DNA from: Stichopus chloronotus | Taxonomy: Eukaryota > Echinodermata > Holothuroidea > Aspidochirotida > Stichopodidae | Reading direction: 5' to 3' | Length of the DNA stretch: 64,000 bases | NCBI GenBank assembly: GCA_021234535.1 | Contig: CM037833.1 | Span: 26,769,392-26,833,391, forward strand | In this document: in pieces, positions 48,791 through 60,733 of the stretch | Numbering within the stretch: the first letter of the stretch is position 1 | Layout: each line of letters opens with the position of its first letter | Made by a program: the position numbers and the translations under genes | Notes under the pieces: model-generated | What the model saw: only the letters and a program-made list of their open reading frames with translations | Databases searched by the model: none | Told to the model about the DNA's origin: nothing

Positions 48791-51700
48791 TTTTCAACCC
48801 ATCAGCTATCAGGATGTTAAAGAACAACAAAGGATTAAATTTCGTTTGAATCATTTCATTCTTATTTTGCCAGGGTAAGTAAAATATCGTCACCATGAGG
48901 ATGCCTGTCGTGATTGATTACTGTAACTATCATTTTCGGGTTAAAGGATCTGCACTGTATAAAGGATTAGACATCTGCCATATTTTAATTTAAATGGTAA
49001 TATACCATTGTGTGAAATATAACATGTATTTATTCCAATAAATATTTCCAGTGATACGGATTGAAGTTTTATTATGCCCGTTGTGATGTTAGAGGATATC
49101 AACACTCTCTTTATTGACTGGTTTTAAAAAATGTTAGCCTAAACTTCACTAAATATCTCCAAGAAAAGCACACAATGTTCTATTCAAATAGAGGGCAAAC
49201 CTTTGACGGGGTAACACTATCCGCAAATTGCCACAATTTGTACATATCCTATCATTAAATAAGATAAAAACGCCGATAAATGCTGGTTTACAGTGTACTA
49301 AAAATACACGGAGACAAGGTATTGTCAGCCTTACATCGTCATGGTGTAGAGGAGAATAAAATTAATGTCAGAACTTTTGACAATAACATATTATTGCTAC
49401 ATGAGGGGTATACATGTGGTGAACCCCAATTTCATACACGTATTTTGTTAATTTTTCTGTTTCAGTGTTCATAAAACTCAAACAGGACCCTGCACTTCTG
49501 GGATTTTATGTCATATCTTCATGACCACTGATCTAGACTTGTATTTATACTAAATATCTGCAACAGTTATTCATAATCAAAATATAAATAATTTCATCAT
49601 TGTATGATGCACCTAACCAATTTCAACATGTGAACAAGTGTATATGCATTCATAGAAGTTATAGGTAAAACAAAGCAAAGAACGGCATTACATTCCTGCC
49701 TTTGGGATTCATGATAGGATAACTCGACTTATTCAAGTAAGCAAAAATGGCAGCGCTCTTCATCGAATTTGAAAATGTTATACCTTTATGTCTTTTATGC
49801 CTCCCTTGGTTTGTGCATGGAATGTTGTTAGGTCAAAGGTTATCACTGTTTACCTGAACTCTGCAGGTAGACATCGATGGTCTTCAACCAAAAACATTCC
49901 TGCAAAGCTAGGGAGAGGCATAAAATACATGCTCATGAATATTATCTCACGGGCTTTGATATAAGACAAAAAAGTAATTTTTTGTAGTTTCCTTTCAGAA
50001 CTTATCATAGGAAGATTTTTGACACAAATATGTTAAAAAGATATGCTTCTACTTGATTTGGAGAAATTAAGTGAAAGGTGTTCGTCACAAGTACTCATTT
50101 AAAGTGCTGGTCTAGATACAGTGATACACAATAATATCGAGACACTCGTGACAAAATGAATTCTCAAACAAAATGTTGCTTCAAATTTATATTTTGTACA
50201 TGAAAATGTATATTTCCATGCAGTTTAAATTCCAGCGGGAACCTATTAGTATACAAAGAATCGGTCACACTTGAAAGCCCACTGCACTCAAATCAAACGT
50301 ACACTCTTTTCTTGACTAAAGCAGGTACCGGGGAGGTGGGGGGGGGGGGGGCACAAATGACGATGGGTCCTTTGACTGTAATCCTCCACAATGTAACTGT
50401 GGCTCAAGTTATGCAAGGAAGAGTAGGACTATGGTCAGTCATTAACTGTACACTAGAACCTTAAATTGAAACTTCAAGTGTGTTTTGTGTGCTTCAAGAA
50501 ATCGTTCGTGGTACCTTGTAATTGGTTGAAGACATATACAAATGTTGATGGGTAAAGTAACAACAAAGCACTGGATTGGTTTATGATGTCTGTATGCTCT
50601 TGGTCCTCACTCGGTAGATACCGACTATTTTCACAGCATAATTGCAATTCAGATCCAAAATTGCAATCCCAAAATTGGCACTAAATATTACCAGACTAAT
50701 TTAATTCCTGAAAGAGAAGATTGCAGAACCTACAGTATTATGTTTCAAAATCAAATCTCTTACATTTACCCATTCATTAGTAGATACATATATCTACAAT
50801 AATTCATACTCAAAGTAAGAATTACTTCCGGTTTAGTACTGCAGTTACTTAACAGGAGACATGTTGGGTAAATTTAAAAACGTAGTAAATTCTCAGTCAG
50901 TTTACACTGCATTTAGTACTTTACTCTTTAGTGACTACACTTGAATTCCACATCCGTCAGACAATAAGTGGTTGGAAAGGGAGACTTCTGTCAATTCATA
51001 TGTGTGATGAAGTTCCTAAGACCTCTGTAGCTTGTGTAAGATGTTTAAAGGGAACGGATCGTCTCAACACCTCTCATGAATCGGACGCGTCAGAATTCGT
51101 TATGTCATTTCTGTATTTTAGTTTGCAGTATTGTTCACTGCAAATCGACAGGTTTGTAACCAACAATTTACACGTACACGCAAGTAACGTACACACAGTA
51201 CATGGAACTACACAGTGGGCTCGTCAAGAAAACTGAAGTTCACTTGGTATCAAGCATTGGTCAAATTAGCTTAACACTGGACACAACATCTGAAATGTTC
51301 TTATTGGTCTTGTCTAGATTAATATTGCTGTAGCATCAACGTACTCTTTAAAAAAAAAAAAAAAACCTCTTACACTTTTAACTATTAATTCTATTTAACT
51401 GCTAGACTCTATTACTGCCCCCTCCTCGCCAAACCATTTTCAAATTTATTTCTATCACACTTAAAGTTATGGACTGCCAAATTTAAATTTGAATTTGAAA
51501 ATTCCATTTTGAAATGCTGCCCTCTTAAAAAAAATTTCAAGTAAAAGGTTGTTCTAAGTAGGGGAGCAGTGGCCACAGGTTGAAGTAGGGTTAGTATACA
51601 GAAGGTTGCGACAACCCTTTGAGACAATGACACTTTGCCTTTAACTGCGCGAACCTTTCGATCCTTTGTGAGTCATGATAACCACTAAAATCGCCGTTGT

Positions 51701-52144
51701 TCATGTCTGCTTTCACTGAATAAGTTTAGATCATGTATCACTGACCAACCTACATGCTACGTACAATGTTGGTGCAGTTAGAGGCAAAATAGCGCCTAAA
51801 CTCGCAACTCTCTCTGTGTAGGATAGGAACCATACGCAGGGAGCATCATCACCCCACCCCTATTTGTCAAGGCCATGAAAGTCGGAAAATGTGAACTAGC
51901 TATTGAAAATTCTCGTATCTCAGGATACCACACTTTAAAATTGCACGTGATTGCGAGATAGCTATAAAAGTCTTAATCCTCGTGCCAGCTATCACTTTGC
52001 TCATGCTTTCTCCCACCAGGCAAAATCTACTAAAAGTAAGAGATTAATCTTTTTATGTTTCCTCCTCGGCCTATGTTGAGTAGTTAGTACGTAGCGCCAG
52101 TAATACTGAACCAATCAAGATGAGCACATGTATGCTGTACTTAT

Positions 52145-52146
52145 AT

Positions 52147-52193
<47 letters not shown>

Positions 52194-52410
52194 ATAATAA
52201 TAATAAAAATAATAATAATAATAATGACAATAATGACAATAATGATAATGACAATAATGATAATAATAATAGTAGTAATAGTAATACTAAAAATAATAGT
52301 AATAGCAACAACAATAATAATAATAATTACGATTACGATAGCGATATCAATTGCAATCGTAATCGCACTCGCAGTCGTAATCGTAATCATAATCATAATA
52401 ATAGAGGGAA
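52145..52410. repeat. Compound trinucleotide microsatellite
   Basis: A (TAC)n run of about 15 units passes into (TAA/AAT)n with ATGACA interruptions, then (TAG/TAA) mixtures and finally ATTACGAT/CGTAAT words up to about 52400. All frames are open on both strands (poly-Ile, poly-Ser and the like), so the predicted peptides are artefacts. Confidence 0.95.
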
Positions 52411-53227
52411 ATTTTGTTTTTCCTTCGTAAGTAGTCTTTGCTCTATGATATTAAAGTATCGCCGCCTACTTTTAACTAACACAGTTTCCTTACCACCAGC
52501 ATCAAAATTATTTTCATTATCGGGTCCATGTTGATGTCAATTACAGTCAGAACAGTAATACAAAAAATGAAGGTTCAATTTAGATTTTGCCATCATAATT
52601 TCATTTTATTCGTTGATTCAACTAGCACATAAAATTGACAAATGAAGTTGACGTTGATTGGAAAATTAAAAATATATACAGTTACATGAACGATGACAAA
52701 CGAGTGAGAGCAAGAAGGAATACCATGCGACAGGCCTACGTAGTACTCGAGCGAGTACGAACCTACGCCGAAAAGTTAAGGACCACGGGATAGGTGATGG
52801 TGTTGACCAATCAGAATGACATAAATTGTACATGTCATTGTATGCATTTTTCTAACCATGAATTGACCAATCGTTTAGCAATATGGAATCTTTGCACGAA
52901 ACAATGTCTGTCTTATCTATTTTTAAGGTGTTCTATTGTCTACACTTACTGACGGATAGAAATGAGTTAATGGATGAAAAAAAAAAAAAATTAACTCTGG
53001 TAAACACCGGAAACTGAACTGTGTATGACCCCTGACTACGGTAGAGCGTAACGTCCACCATATAAAGCACTAACGCTTATTCTAAAACAGTGCTTACAAA
53101 TCAGCCAATTAGAGGAAAAAGTTCGTCACATTAACCAGATTGTAGAATTAGGCACTCTAATTCGGACAGAAAACAATCGTCACATGGGGCGTCAGTCCAC
53201 GTTGAAATATTTTTGGGGACATGTATG

Positions 53228-53372
53228 ACTAACTGACAGTTTTGAATAACCTATGCTGCCAGAACGGGCCACACACTACACTATTCAATGATGTTGGTCA
53301 CACTGGAAGTGCCCCCATGGATCTTCTTTTTGGTCTGGGTAACGCCCATTAACACGAACAGAGGAGAAACCC
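53228..53372. repeat. Direct repeat, copy 1
   Basis: Shares with 54133-54276 the words CTAACTGACAGTTTTGAAT, CACACTACACTATTC, TTTTGGTCTGGGT and CCCATTAACA in the same order, about 905 bp apart. It is probably a dispersed repeat or local duplication. No coding content. Confidence 0.75.
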
Positions 53373-54132
53373 TAGAAGCTCTGAAGTGGAACTGTGGACT
53401 TCGGAATGACGCATTTCTGTATCTTCGAATATTCAACTGGTGAAGAATTGCACCGTTCATTATAATAGCTAGAGACTAATGATCAAATTGATGATGAACA
53501 GGGGAGCCGCCAGGATCCTTTGTTATAGTATTAAATTTTTGAACATGTTGTCATACGTCTATTAAAATGAGTCTCAGGTACGTTTCCACAGTTTTTTTTT
53601 TAGGTGACAGGGGAGGGAGCTGGTTTGAGAGCTTGCACGGCAGGACACGGGGTGCCACCATCGGTTGGCCAAAAGTGTTCAAGACAAGTTTTACAATACT
53701 TAAATACCCCAGATGACCTGGGATAGGCCTTTCTCGTCCTTCCTAACCTGCACACACCCAGTCTTAACGTAGGGATCTCGACTGTAATTTACCAATAAAC
53801 TAGAGAGACATCAGTAATGATAATAATTGAGAACGTGTCCACTTATCTAATCGCATTTCGTGGCCGCTCGCTGACCTTTAAAAAATTCTTAAAATCAAAC
53901 ACAAACACCCCCAGATCACCGGACATTAATTTTTTTTTTTTTTTCGTACGTCTCACCCCACTGACTACAAATAAATGGAGTTCAAATTCGTTTTCAAGTA
54001 GCTTTAGTTTTTGTGTTAAAATGATAAGGATGAAGGGACACTACATGCCCTCTCCCAACAATCGACAGGTGGCGATGGCACTGATGATGAAGGAACCTTA
54101 GTGTAAGGGAGACGAAGAGGTTTCTCTTCTGG

Positions 54133-54276
54133 TCTAACTGACAGTTTTGAATGATCAAGCTTACCGGCGCCGGGCTACACACTACACTATTCGATGACGT
54201 GAGACACATTAGAGGGGGCCGCCATGGGCTTCTCTTTTGGTCTGGGTTACTCCCATTAACATGACCAGGAGAATAG
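54133..54276. repeat. Direct repeat, copy 2
   Basis: Second copy of the repeat at 53228-53372, same orientation. It is followed by an unrelated poly-T/poly-G stretch at about 54325-54355. Confidence 0.75.
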
Positions 54277-57200
54277 TCACTTTCTTACCTACTCGATTGA
54301 AAAGTATTTTTCATAAACTGAGTTTTTTTTGTTTTTTTTTGGGGGGGGGGGGGGCTGGGTGATAAGAATGCACCATGCGCGACAGTTTGAAGTTCATCCT
54401 ACTTACCGTGTAGATGGAGATCATGCAGCATTTCTACCGATTTGACCTTGAATCAAGTGACTTTGAGCTCCTGACGTCATCTTTATTTTAAGAAAAATGT
54501 CGTGTAGTCTACTTTAAATGGTAGTTTGGTAGTTTTATGTGTTTTTGGTTTTCATTATCTGTGACCCTTGACCTTTGAGCTATGACGTCGTTAGTTTGCG
54601 GAAAATACGCCTTATACCCGAGCACCTACCTACTTAGTTTGAGGTTCATCCAACTTACCTTCCAGGAGATGGTCATGCCACACTTTTTTGTACCCATGCA
54701 CACGCACACCATTAGCACGGACACGTTTTTATTTGTACCACCCAACCGGATCCGACTGTACTCATTGTCACTTTGCCATGGAGTGTCCAAGGTAACCATT
54801 CTTCAATGTGTGTACACTAGAATAAGAGCGCCACTAGCCAAGTGGCTATAATATATCATGTTAGTCAATGAAGGGTGATGAAATAATACAGTAGTTGACT
54901 TAAATACTTAACTGATGTTAAGTATGTAATAAAATCCCTGTCGTCCAGCGGTCTTCAGAGCGAGGGCGCTCGATGTGTTTTCCACAAGAGTGCTACATCA
55001 GGTGACATGTGATAACCATGTGCTCACTCGTGATAGTTAGATATATTCTGCCTCGTGGCGCGAAAGAGTCAGTTCTCGGTGATACTGCATAGTGATCAGG
55101 CGCTTTCCATACTAAAAGTAAGTCCTGGACACGCGCCTGGTATGTCCTCTATTAGAAGTGTATCAATATGTGAAAAAAGGTCTTTACGCTTTGCATCTTC
55201 GCATCTTGTATGAAATCTGAAAATGTTCCCGGTAATTGCCATGCCTTTTTCTAGTACAATACGCACTAACTGATGGTCAGTTCCGCTGAGAATCAAAATG
55301 AGCTCACCGTGAAACTTTTAATTCGCCCTGTATATTTTCATTGAACAATGAATCGAACAAAGAAAGCCTAATTTCTGACATATAGGGAAGTATACTCTTG
55401 TCAAAACTTCCCCTGTGCGAAAGGCGTCAACCTACGGTGACGCTCCGCGTGTAGTGTCAAAGGTCATACACTTTCTATCAACAGTTCTGCCTTTCTCGAA
55501 AGCGAAGGCAAGCGAGGATCAAAGGGAAACCCACGAAAATCATGTACCTAGGAAAAGTGAAGAAAATCACACCAAGCTTTAGTGACGAATTGTAATTTTT
55601 TTTAATCTGTGTTGTAATACTCACCTGAAGGTCACAAGACCAGAGACACTAGTAAGTGTTATTTCCTGTAATGTTAGATGAATCTTAATACTCAATAATT
55701 CCTCGATACGCTAGATATAAACCGATGATTGCACTCCGCTTAGTGACTTGTTTTTGCTTTTCCCCTTCTTTTATGCTTTGCCCCCCTTCATCCATCCCCA
55801 TAACTTAAAGGAAAGCAGTACTTAATAGCCGAAATTTGCAAGGTCACAAATACTGGGAAGTGCCATTTCCTGCAGTCTTAGAGGCATTGCGTTAAGCACC
55901 AAGTGATGATTGTGCTCCTCTTTGACGGTTTCATTACTATTTTCCCCGTTTCAACAAATTACCCCATTCATCCCGTCTACCTTGATGGCAAAAAGCTGGT
56001 TACGTCAAAGGTGTTTTGTTTTTTTGGAAGTCTTTTTTTTTTTTTCAAGTGGAGTAGCATTTTCCCTGATCTCTGTAAATTTCGTCAACCATCTTTGATT
56101 TATTTGCCTTTTTTTGCGTCAAACTTTTACCCCCTGTTTACATGTATGTAATAAAAACAACCTTTATGCAGATATCTAACACTAGGGAGTGAAATAGACC
56201 TACCTTTGAAAGCATTCTTCGGAGCTACATAATTGTTTAAGGATTAGTTGACTTAACTAACGTTGGTCTGTGAATGATAATGGAAAACGCTTTTGTAGGT
56301 TCTACGTCATACATTTTCAGGCTCGTGCAGAAGCCCAACTTTCAAAGCGTTATTTCACATCTAAAGAAGCTTCCCCTGGTAGAACATTTATGTTTAACTG
56401 ATAGAACGGTAAAGAATCTCATATATTAGAATCTCATATATTATGTGAAGCTTTTTTGTTGGTGGAGAATTTCTTTAAGGGAGCAAAATCCCACAGTAAC
56501 TTAACAAAATGTGGTGACCTCTGCCTCTGGGAACAGTTCTTTAACATGTCTGCACTAGGGCATGCAACTCTCAATAAGCGTTCGGAATTTGTTTCTACCT
56601 GTCGACATCCAAAGAAGTTCTTGTTTAACCTGTGACAACACATTATCGTCTTTGTCTCTCTATAATGGAGTATAATTGTTCAGTTGTTTCTCTCTAATGA
56701 AATATGCATAACATGTTTTTTTTTCCCGTAAGTTCCTATCTGTCCCCACGCACTTTTTTTTTTTTCAATTTACTAGTTCAGAGAGCATCATCACCCCAGA
56801 GTTACTATTTTTTCAAGCCCCACTATTCGGGCAATCAGTATCTAATCAGGGAACATCAACGCATACCGATTTAATCGATACGTTTAGTGTGGAATCGACA
56901 TCTGCCGATTTGAGTAGATGTTTCCAGAGTTTAGAGCGACGCCTTTAGCACTGAAATATGGACACCGTCCTACCAGTGTGATACAACAAATATCAATTGA
57001 AAGTGCTGAAATCAACACATACAAATTAGAATCGACACTGTTATCGTTGAAATCGACATATTCTGATTTAAATCGTTAACAGCCACAGTCAAAACATTTC
57101 GAATGTGATTCACAGCTATGCATTTAACAATATCTTTCTCTGCTTGAGGGAACAAGTTACTACAAGGAAGACCCTCCTGGTCATCATCATGTGACTCGGA

Positions 57201-57725
57201 TTAGGAACAATTAAATGTGCAGTGCAATCACATCTTAGTTCTTACAAAGACCTGCCTTGCCTGCTAATACTCAGGTTTAGGCCTAGGTTAGGCTATATGG
57301 GCCTAGGCTACAACCGATGGTACATCAACATGCAAATAGGGAATGCAACCAAGAATAAAAGCCACGATATCTCTGGTAAGCAGTTTTGGCAATGTGTTCC
57401 TATTTCCGTACTCCGACTGCCTTATGCTTATTGTACAAATGTGGTATATTGAGAGGTGACAATGCTGTATATAGCTACAGATATCTACATACATCTTCAA
57501 CTTCTGCAGTACATAATCATTTGGTCAACCGTGTGATAGATTGTGTCTAATGGCATGTTGTTTTTGTTGTAACGCTAAGATATTGCAGCGCTGTCACGTA
57601 ATCCGTAATATATATCAGCTACTCTGCATCTTTCGATTTTCCTGTCAATCAAAGTGCAGAACCGATTAAGAAAAATTACCCCTAACCAAAAATATAGCTT
57701 GCGATAATGAGTGAATGCCTTTCAG

Positions 57726-57788
57726 CAGTTTTCACTTTCTCTGTAAAGAGGTGTCATTACTATAGTTTATCATATGAAAAGAGAAAGT
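57726..57788 (+). promoter_or_regulatory. Paired IRF/ISRE-like sites upstream of the plus V-like gene
   Basis: Seen: CAGTTTTCACTTTC at 57726-57739 (complement GAAAGTGAAAACTG, ISRE core GAAAnnGAAA) and ATGAAAAGAGAAAGT at 57774-57788. The starts are 48 nt apart, against 49 in the minus gene, and lie 335 and 287 nt before the ATG at 58061. The second element is identical over 15 nt to the minus-gene copy; the first differs at one base. The DNA between the two sites is diverged, so the sites look selectively kept. Confidence 0.65.
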
Positions 57789-58060
57789 AAATGTTTCCAG
57801 CTCCCTATGTTCATGAAATACCTGAGAGTTTCTGTCCTTTATTTCGAACTGTTCAGGAAACAAACACGAGATTACTTTCAGATTTAATAATTAGTTCAAA
57901 GTTGCCATTTACATTTTTTTAATACAGCCACGTAGAACGCAATTTGACTTTGGTATAGTTAGGTGCTACGGGATTGACTCAAAGTGTTCATGCATGTTGT
58001 ATACATTAAGGTGAATCCATTCACTTTTGTGGCTACTGTATTGGTTCACAAGGTGATACC

Positions 58061-58418
58061 ATGACGTTGTATTTACAAGGATTTCATTTGTTGAGTGTAA
58101 CATACTTTTGTGGCTGTTATTTTAGTGATGTATTTGGGACCTTTAACAGCTCTTTCACCAGTGTTGCTAGTATACATGAAGATGTGGTTCTTGATTGTTC
58201 TATTGGTGAGAACATCAGCATTACGGAACGTACATGGAAATTCGGCAGAAAAAGTTTATTTACAGGACAATTTCAGGTCAATCCAGGATGCAGCCAAATG
58301 AGTACAGATAGGAATTATTCTTTAATTGTCACCAATGTTTCTTTTTGCAATGTTGGAATTTACATCTGTTCAGACCGAAAAAGTACAGTAAATGTGGAAC
58401 ATCTGCTTAAAATCTACG
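58061..58418 (+). CDS. V-like IgSF receptor, signal peptide plus Ig domain exon (plus gene)
   Basis: Seen: ATG at 58061 (context GATACCATGA) and a TACG|GTAAGC donor at 58418, phase 1. The 119-codon exon begins with a leader (residues 1 to about 25, LLSVTYFCGCYF core). A V-like domain follows: Cys46 (VVLDCSI), Trp59 (RTWKFG) and Cys103 (VGIYICSD). It has two additional Cys (77, 96) absent from the minus-strand paralogue, which could form a second disulphide. Cys96 replaces a Ser just before the strand-F motif. There are four sequons (NSS, NIS, NYS, NVS). It ends VNVEHLLKIY, nearly the same as the paralogue's MNVEHLLVVY. A terminal stalk/TM exon at 60216 fits by phase. Confidence 0.85.
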
Positions 58419-58912
58419 GTAAGCCTGTCGATTTGCACATATGAGACTGATTATGAACCGGTGGGAAATTTCTATGGTATTCAGGTACACTGAAACATTG
58501 TGCTTTGCTCGAGCAAACGTACGCAGTGTCTTTGACGTTGAGTATTCAAGTGACCTTAAAGAGTTCCTTAAGAACAGATAATTCCTTCACCAAACGTGAA
58601 TAGTCCTAATTCAATAGACCAACCTCACAGTCTGTAACTTGGAAAAATATATTGTTCTTGGTAATTTTCAACCTTGCAAAATGTAAAGTATTATCTTTCA
58701 ACTTGCGTATCAACTAGTTCCAAAAATAAAATGAATAACATTTTGGTAAACCCTTAATTTCCGAATTATCGTTGGAAGAAGATTCACATACATAGATAAT
58801 AGGTAAAATTGTCACAGCTAAGTGCACATACAATTACCCAATATGACCAAAGTTGGATTTTGAGGAAGTTGACAAAGGTATATTATATATACAAAAAATT
58901 CCAAATACCTAT

Positions 58913-58990
<78 letters not shown>

Positions 58991-60215
58991 ATAGGTATTT
59001 GGAATTTTTTGTATGGTATGCTTTCCTTCCTTTACTTGTAACTAATGACTAACTTTAACTGAAACATGTATTTGAATGATAATATTTCATTCAATTTTTC
59101 TAAAAATATCACATCAAAATCATATTTTTGCTGTAGAGTATCTCAAAGAGGGGTATAAAGTTCTTTCGGTCCCGTCACCACATTCACGTTTTATCCTTTC
59201 ATACATATCCTAGAACTAGTATGATCAACTTATCTGATCGGATATCTTGTTCATGAAGACTTGTATTGCCCATGGCTGGCTATCTGGTGTTATACGTTAC
59301 TAAGTGTCTGTAATGTACAGAGCTTTCCATAAAGGATATCTCAGCCTGCAAGAATTAAAATAACACTGAATTAGACGGTACCTAAGTAAGAGAATTTATT
59401 TGTCAACATGCTTGACAGTTTCATCATCTAATTAATCTACAACTCTTGGCTGTCGATCGCAAACAGACTAGAGACATTACATAAGAGAACATCATGGGCT
59501 TGTGATTTTGTCTAAAACGTTTAGTTTCAGACCAAACATGGAGATCTTAATAACAACAAACTTTAAGAAAGTAACGCCTAAACATTACGAGTACGATATC
59601 GGAAGTTGGTAAAATGACTAAAGTATTTCTTAAGTTCTATTCGTTGCATTGCAGTGAATCTGGATTACAAATTTCAACTGTAGCGCGGCACGGGTGTCGA
59701 TGAACGAAATGGTACGTACAAGTTATTAGTTTCAACCAACACAAATTAAAGTAAATGACCTTATACAGTTAGGCCTATTTGTATAAGTCTTCATAAAGAA
59801 ACAAGGAAACAATTCATCTGACATGATGATTCTTGCCAATAATAAGCCCCTTTACATATGCACAAATGGAATTTTCGGAAAGGACTTGTGGCTTAGATTC
59901 TGAAAGTTTCTTTCATGCCGTACCATCTTAGTCCTAAAAACCTATCGTTAACTGATTCCAAGCAGTGCAGACATCGAGTCCCACAATTCTAGAAGTCACA
60001 TATTGCGAGAATACGGCTCGTTCGCATGAGCTGCGACTGACTCACTAAGTAAGTGGAAAGAAAGCAAAGGATTAAGTACGAAAAACTTACAATTAAATCA
60101 TCTTATCAATAATGTTATTTGTAAGAAAGTATTGAGCTGGATGGAAAGCTAGGTACCATATTTAAGTCAACGTTTCCTTACACACATATAAAGCATAATT
60201 TTTTTCTATTGAAAG
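58419..60215. other. Intron of the plus V-like gene
   Basis: About 1.8 kb between the V-like exon donor and the candidate terminal exon. No further Ig exon is visible. The only marked feature is the palindrome at 58889-59014. Confidence 0.4.
58889..59014. repeat. Perfect 126-bp palindrome with a (TA)n centre
   Basis: Seen: the left arm begins ATACAAAAAATTCC and reaches CCTATGTTTATA; the right arm is its exact complement, ending GGAATTTTTTGTAT. Between them is an uninterrupted (TA)n, itself self-complementary, so the whole 126 bp can fold into one hairpin. It lies in the intron of the plus V-like gene. It could be a fold-back element or an inverted duplication at a TA tract. Confidence 0.95.
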
Positions 60216-60442
60216 TCTGCTTCCCCATGTCAACGACGAATTCACCAACGTTACGTGTGTTGGCAGCAGTGGGACAAAGACCAGTACCGAAAGATAAGGA
60301 CCACACTTCAACCGTTACTGTTTACTTTCAAGATAAGAATTGCCAACAACGTTGCAGCTTAAAGATAATTGCAGTGGCCGCGCTGCTGCATATGTTTGTG
60401 GCAGTCTACATATATACCAAACTTATAGGTTGGAATAATTAA
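60216..60442 (+). CDS. Candidate terminal exon: stalk, transmembrane segment, short tail
   Basis: Seen: a pyrimidine-rich acceptor (TTTTTTTCTATTGAAAG) is followed by a frame open in phase 1, as the V-like exon requires, to TAA at 60442. The encoded ~75 residues have a Thr/Ser/Pro stalk (STTNSPT...VPKDKDHTSTVTV), a CQQRCSLK boundary and the hydrophobic run IIAVAALLHMFVAVYIY. A short tail TKLIGWNN follows. A second in-phase acceptor at 60332/60333 would shorten the stalk. AATAAA at 60728-60733 could be the poly(A) signal. The product would be a ~195-residue single-Ig membrane protein with almost no cytoplasmic tail. No homology is recognised, so this is a model. Confidence 0.35.
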
Positions 60443-60727
60443 CTTGCCCCCGAGTCAGAGGGGTAAGCACAACGCTCTTTGATGTCTTGGCCAAAATTTG
60501 ACGGCCACCGTCAAAGGTTTCCGTTGTGGTCTGGATCAGCGACCATAAAATTGCCCAGACGACAGAGAATCCCTGGAATCGACAGGTATTTGCAGAATTG
60601 TATGCTTTAGAACTAAGCGTCTTTGCATCTCCAAACTGTGTTGAGTGTGCAAGACTGGTCACCGTTATATTTTATTATATCATCATATTATTACTATATC
60701 ATTATATTGTTTGCAATTTAACAAACA

Positions 60728-60733
60728 AATAAA
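60728..60733 (+). terminator. Possible poly(A) signal of the plus V-like gene
   Basis: AATAAA about 290 nt after the TAA of the candidate terminal exon. The hexamer is frequent in AT-rich DNA, so this only supports the model. Confidence 0.3.

Larger units (their letters stand above)
48791..57725. other. Intergenic region between the head-to-head V-like genes
   Basis: No gene recognised. It contains a compound microsatellite (52145-52410), poly-G runs (about 50336-50352 and 54341-54354), a ~145-bp direct repeat pair (53228 and 54133) and a shorter ~60-bp pair (54384 and 54635). AT-rich non-coding DNA makes up the rest. Confidence 0.55.

Noticed and set aside
52115..52430. Long poly-Ile/poly-Ser/poly-Leu open frames on both strands
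   Set aside because: They are translations of a trinucleotide microsatellite and have no coding meaning.
58853..59041. A poly-Ile-Tyr peptide frame
   Set aside because: It is the (TA)n palindrome in translation.
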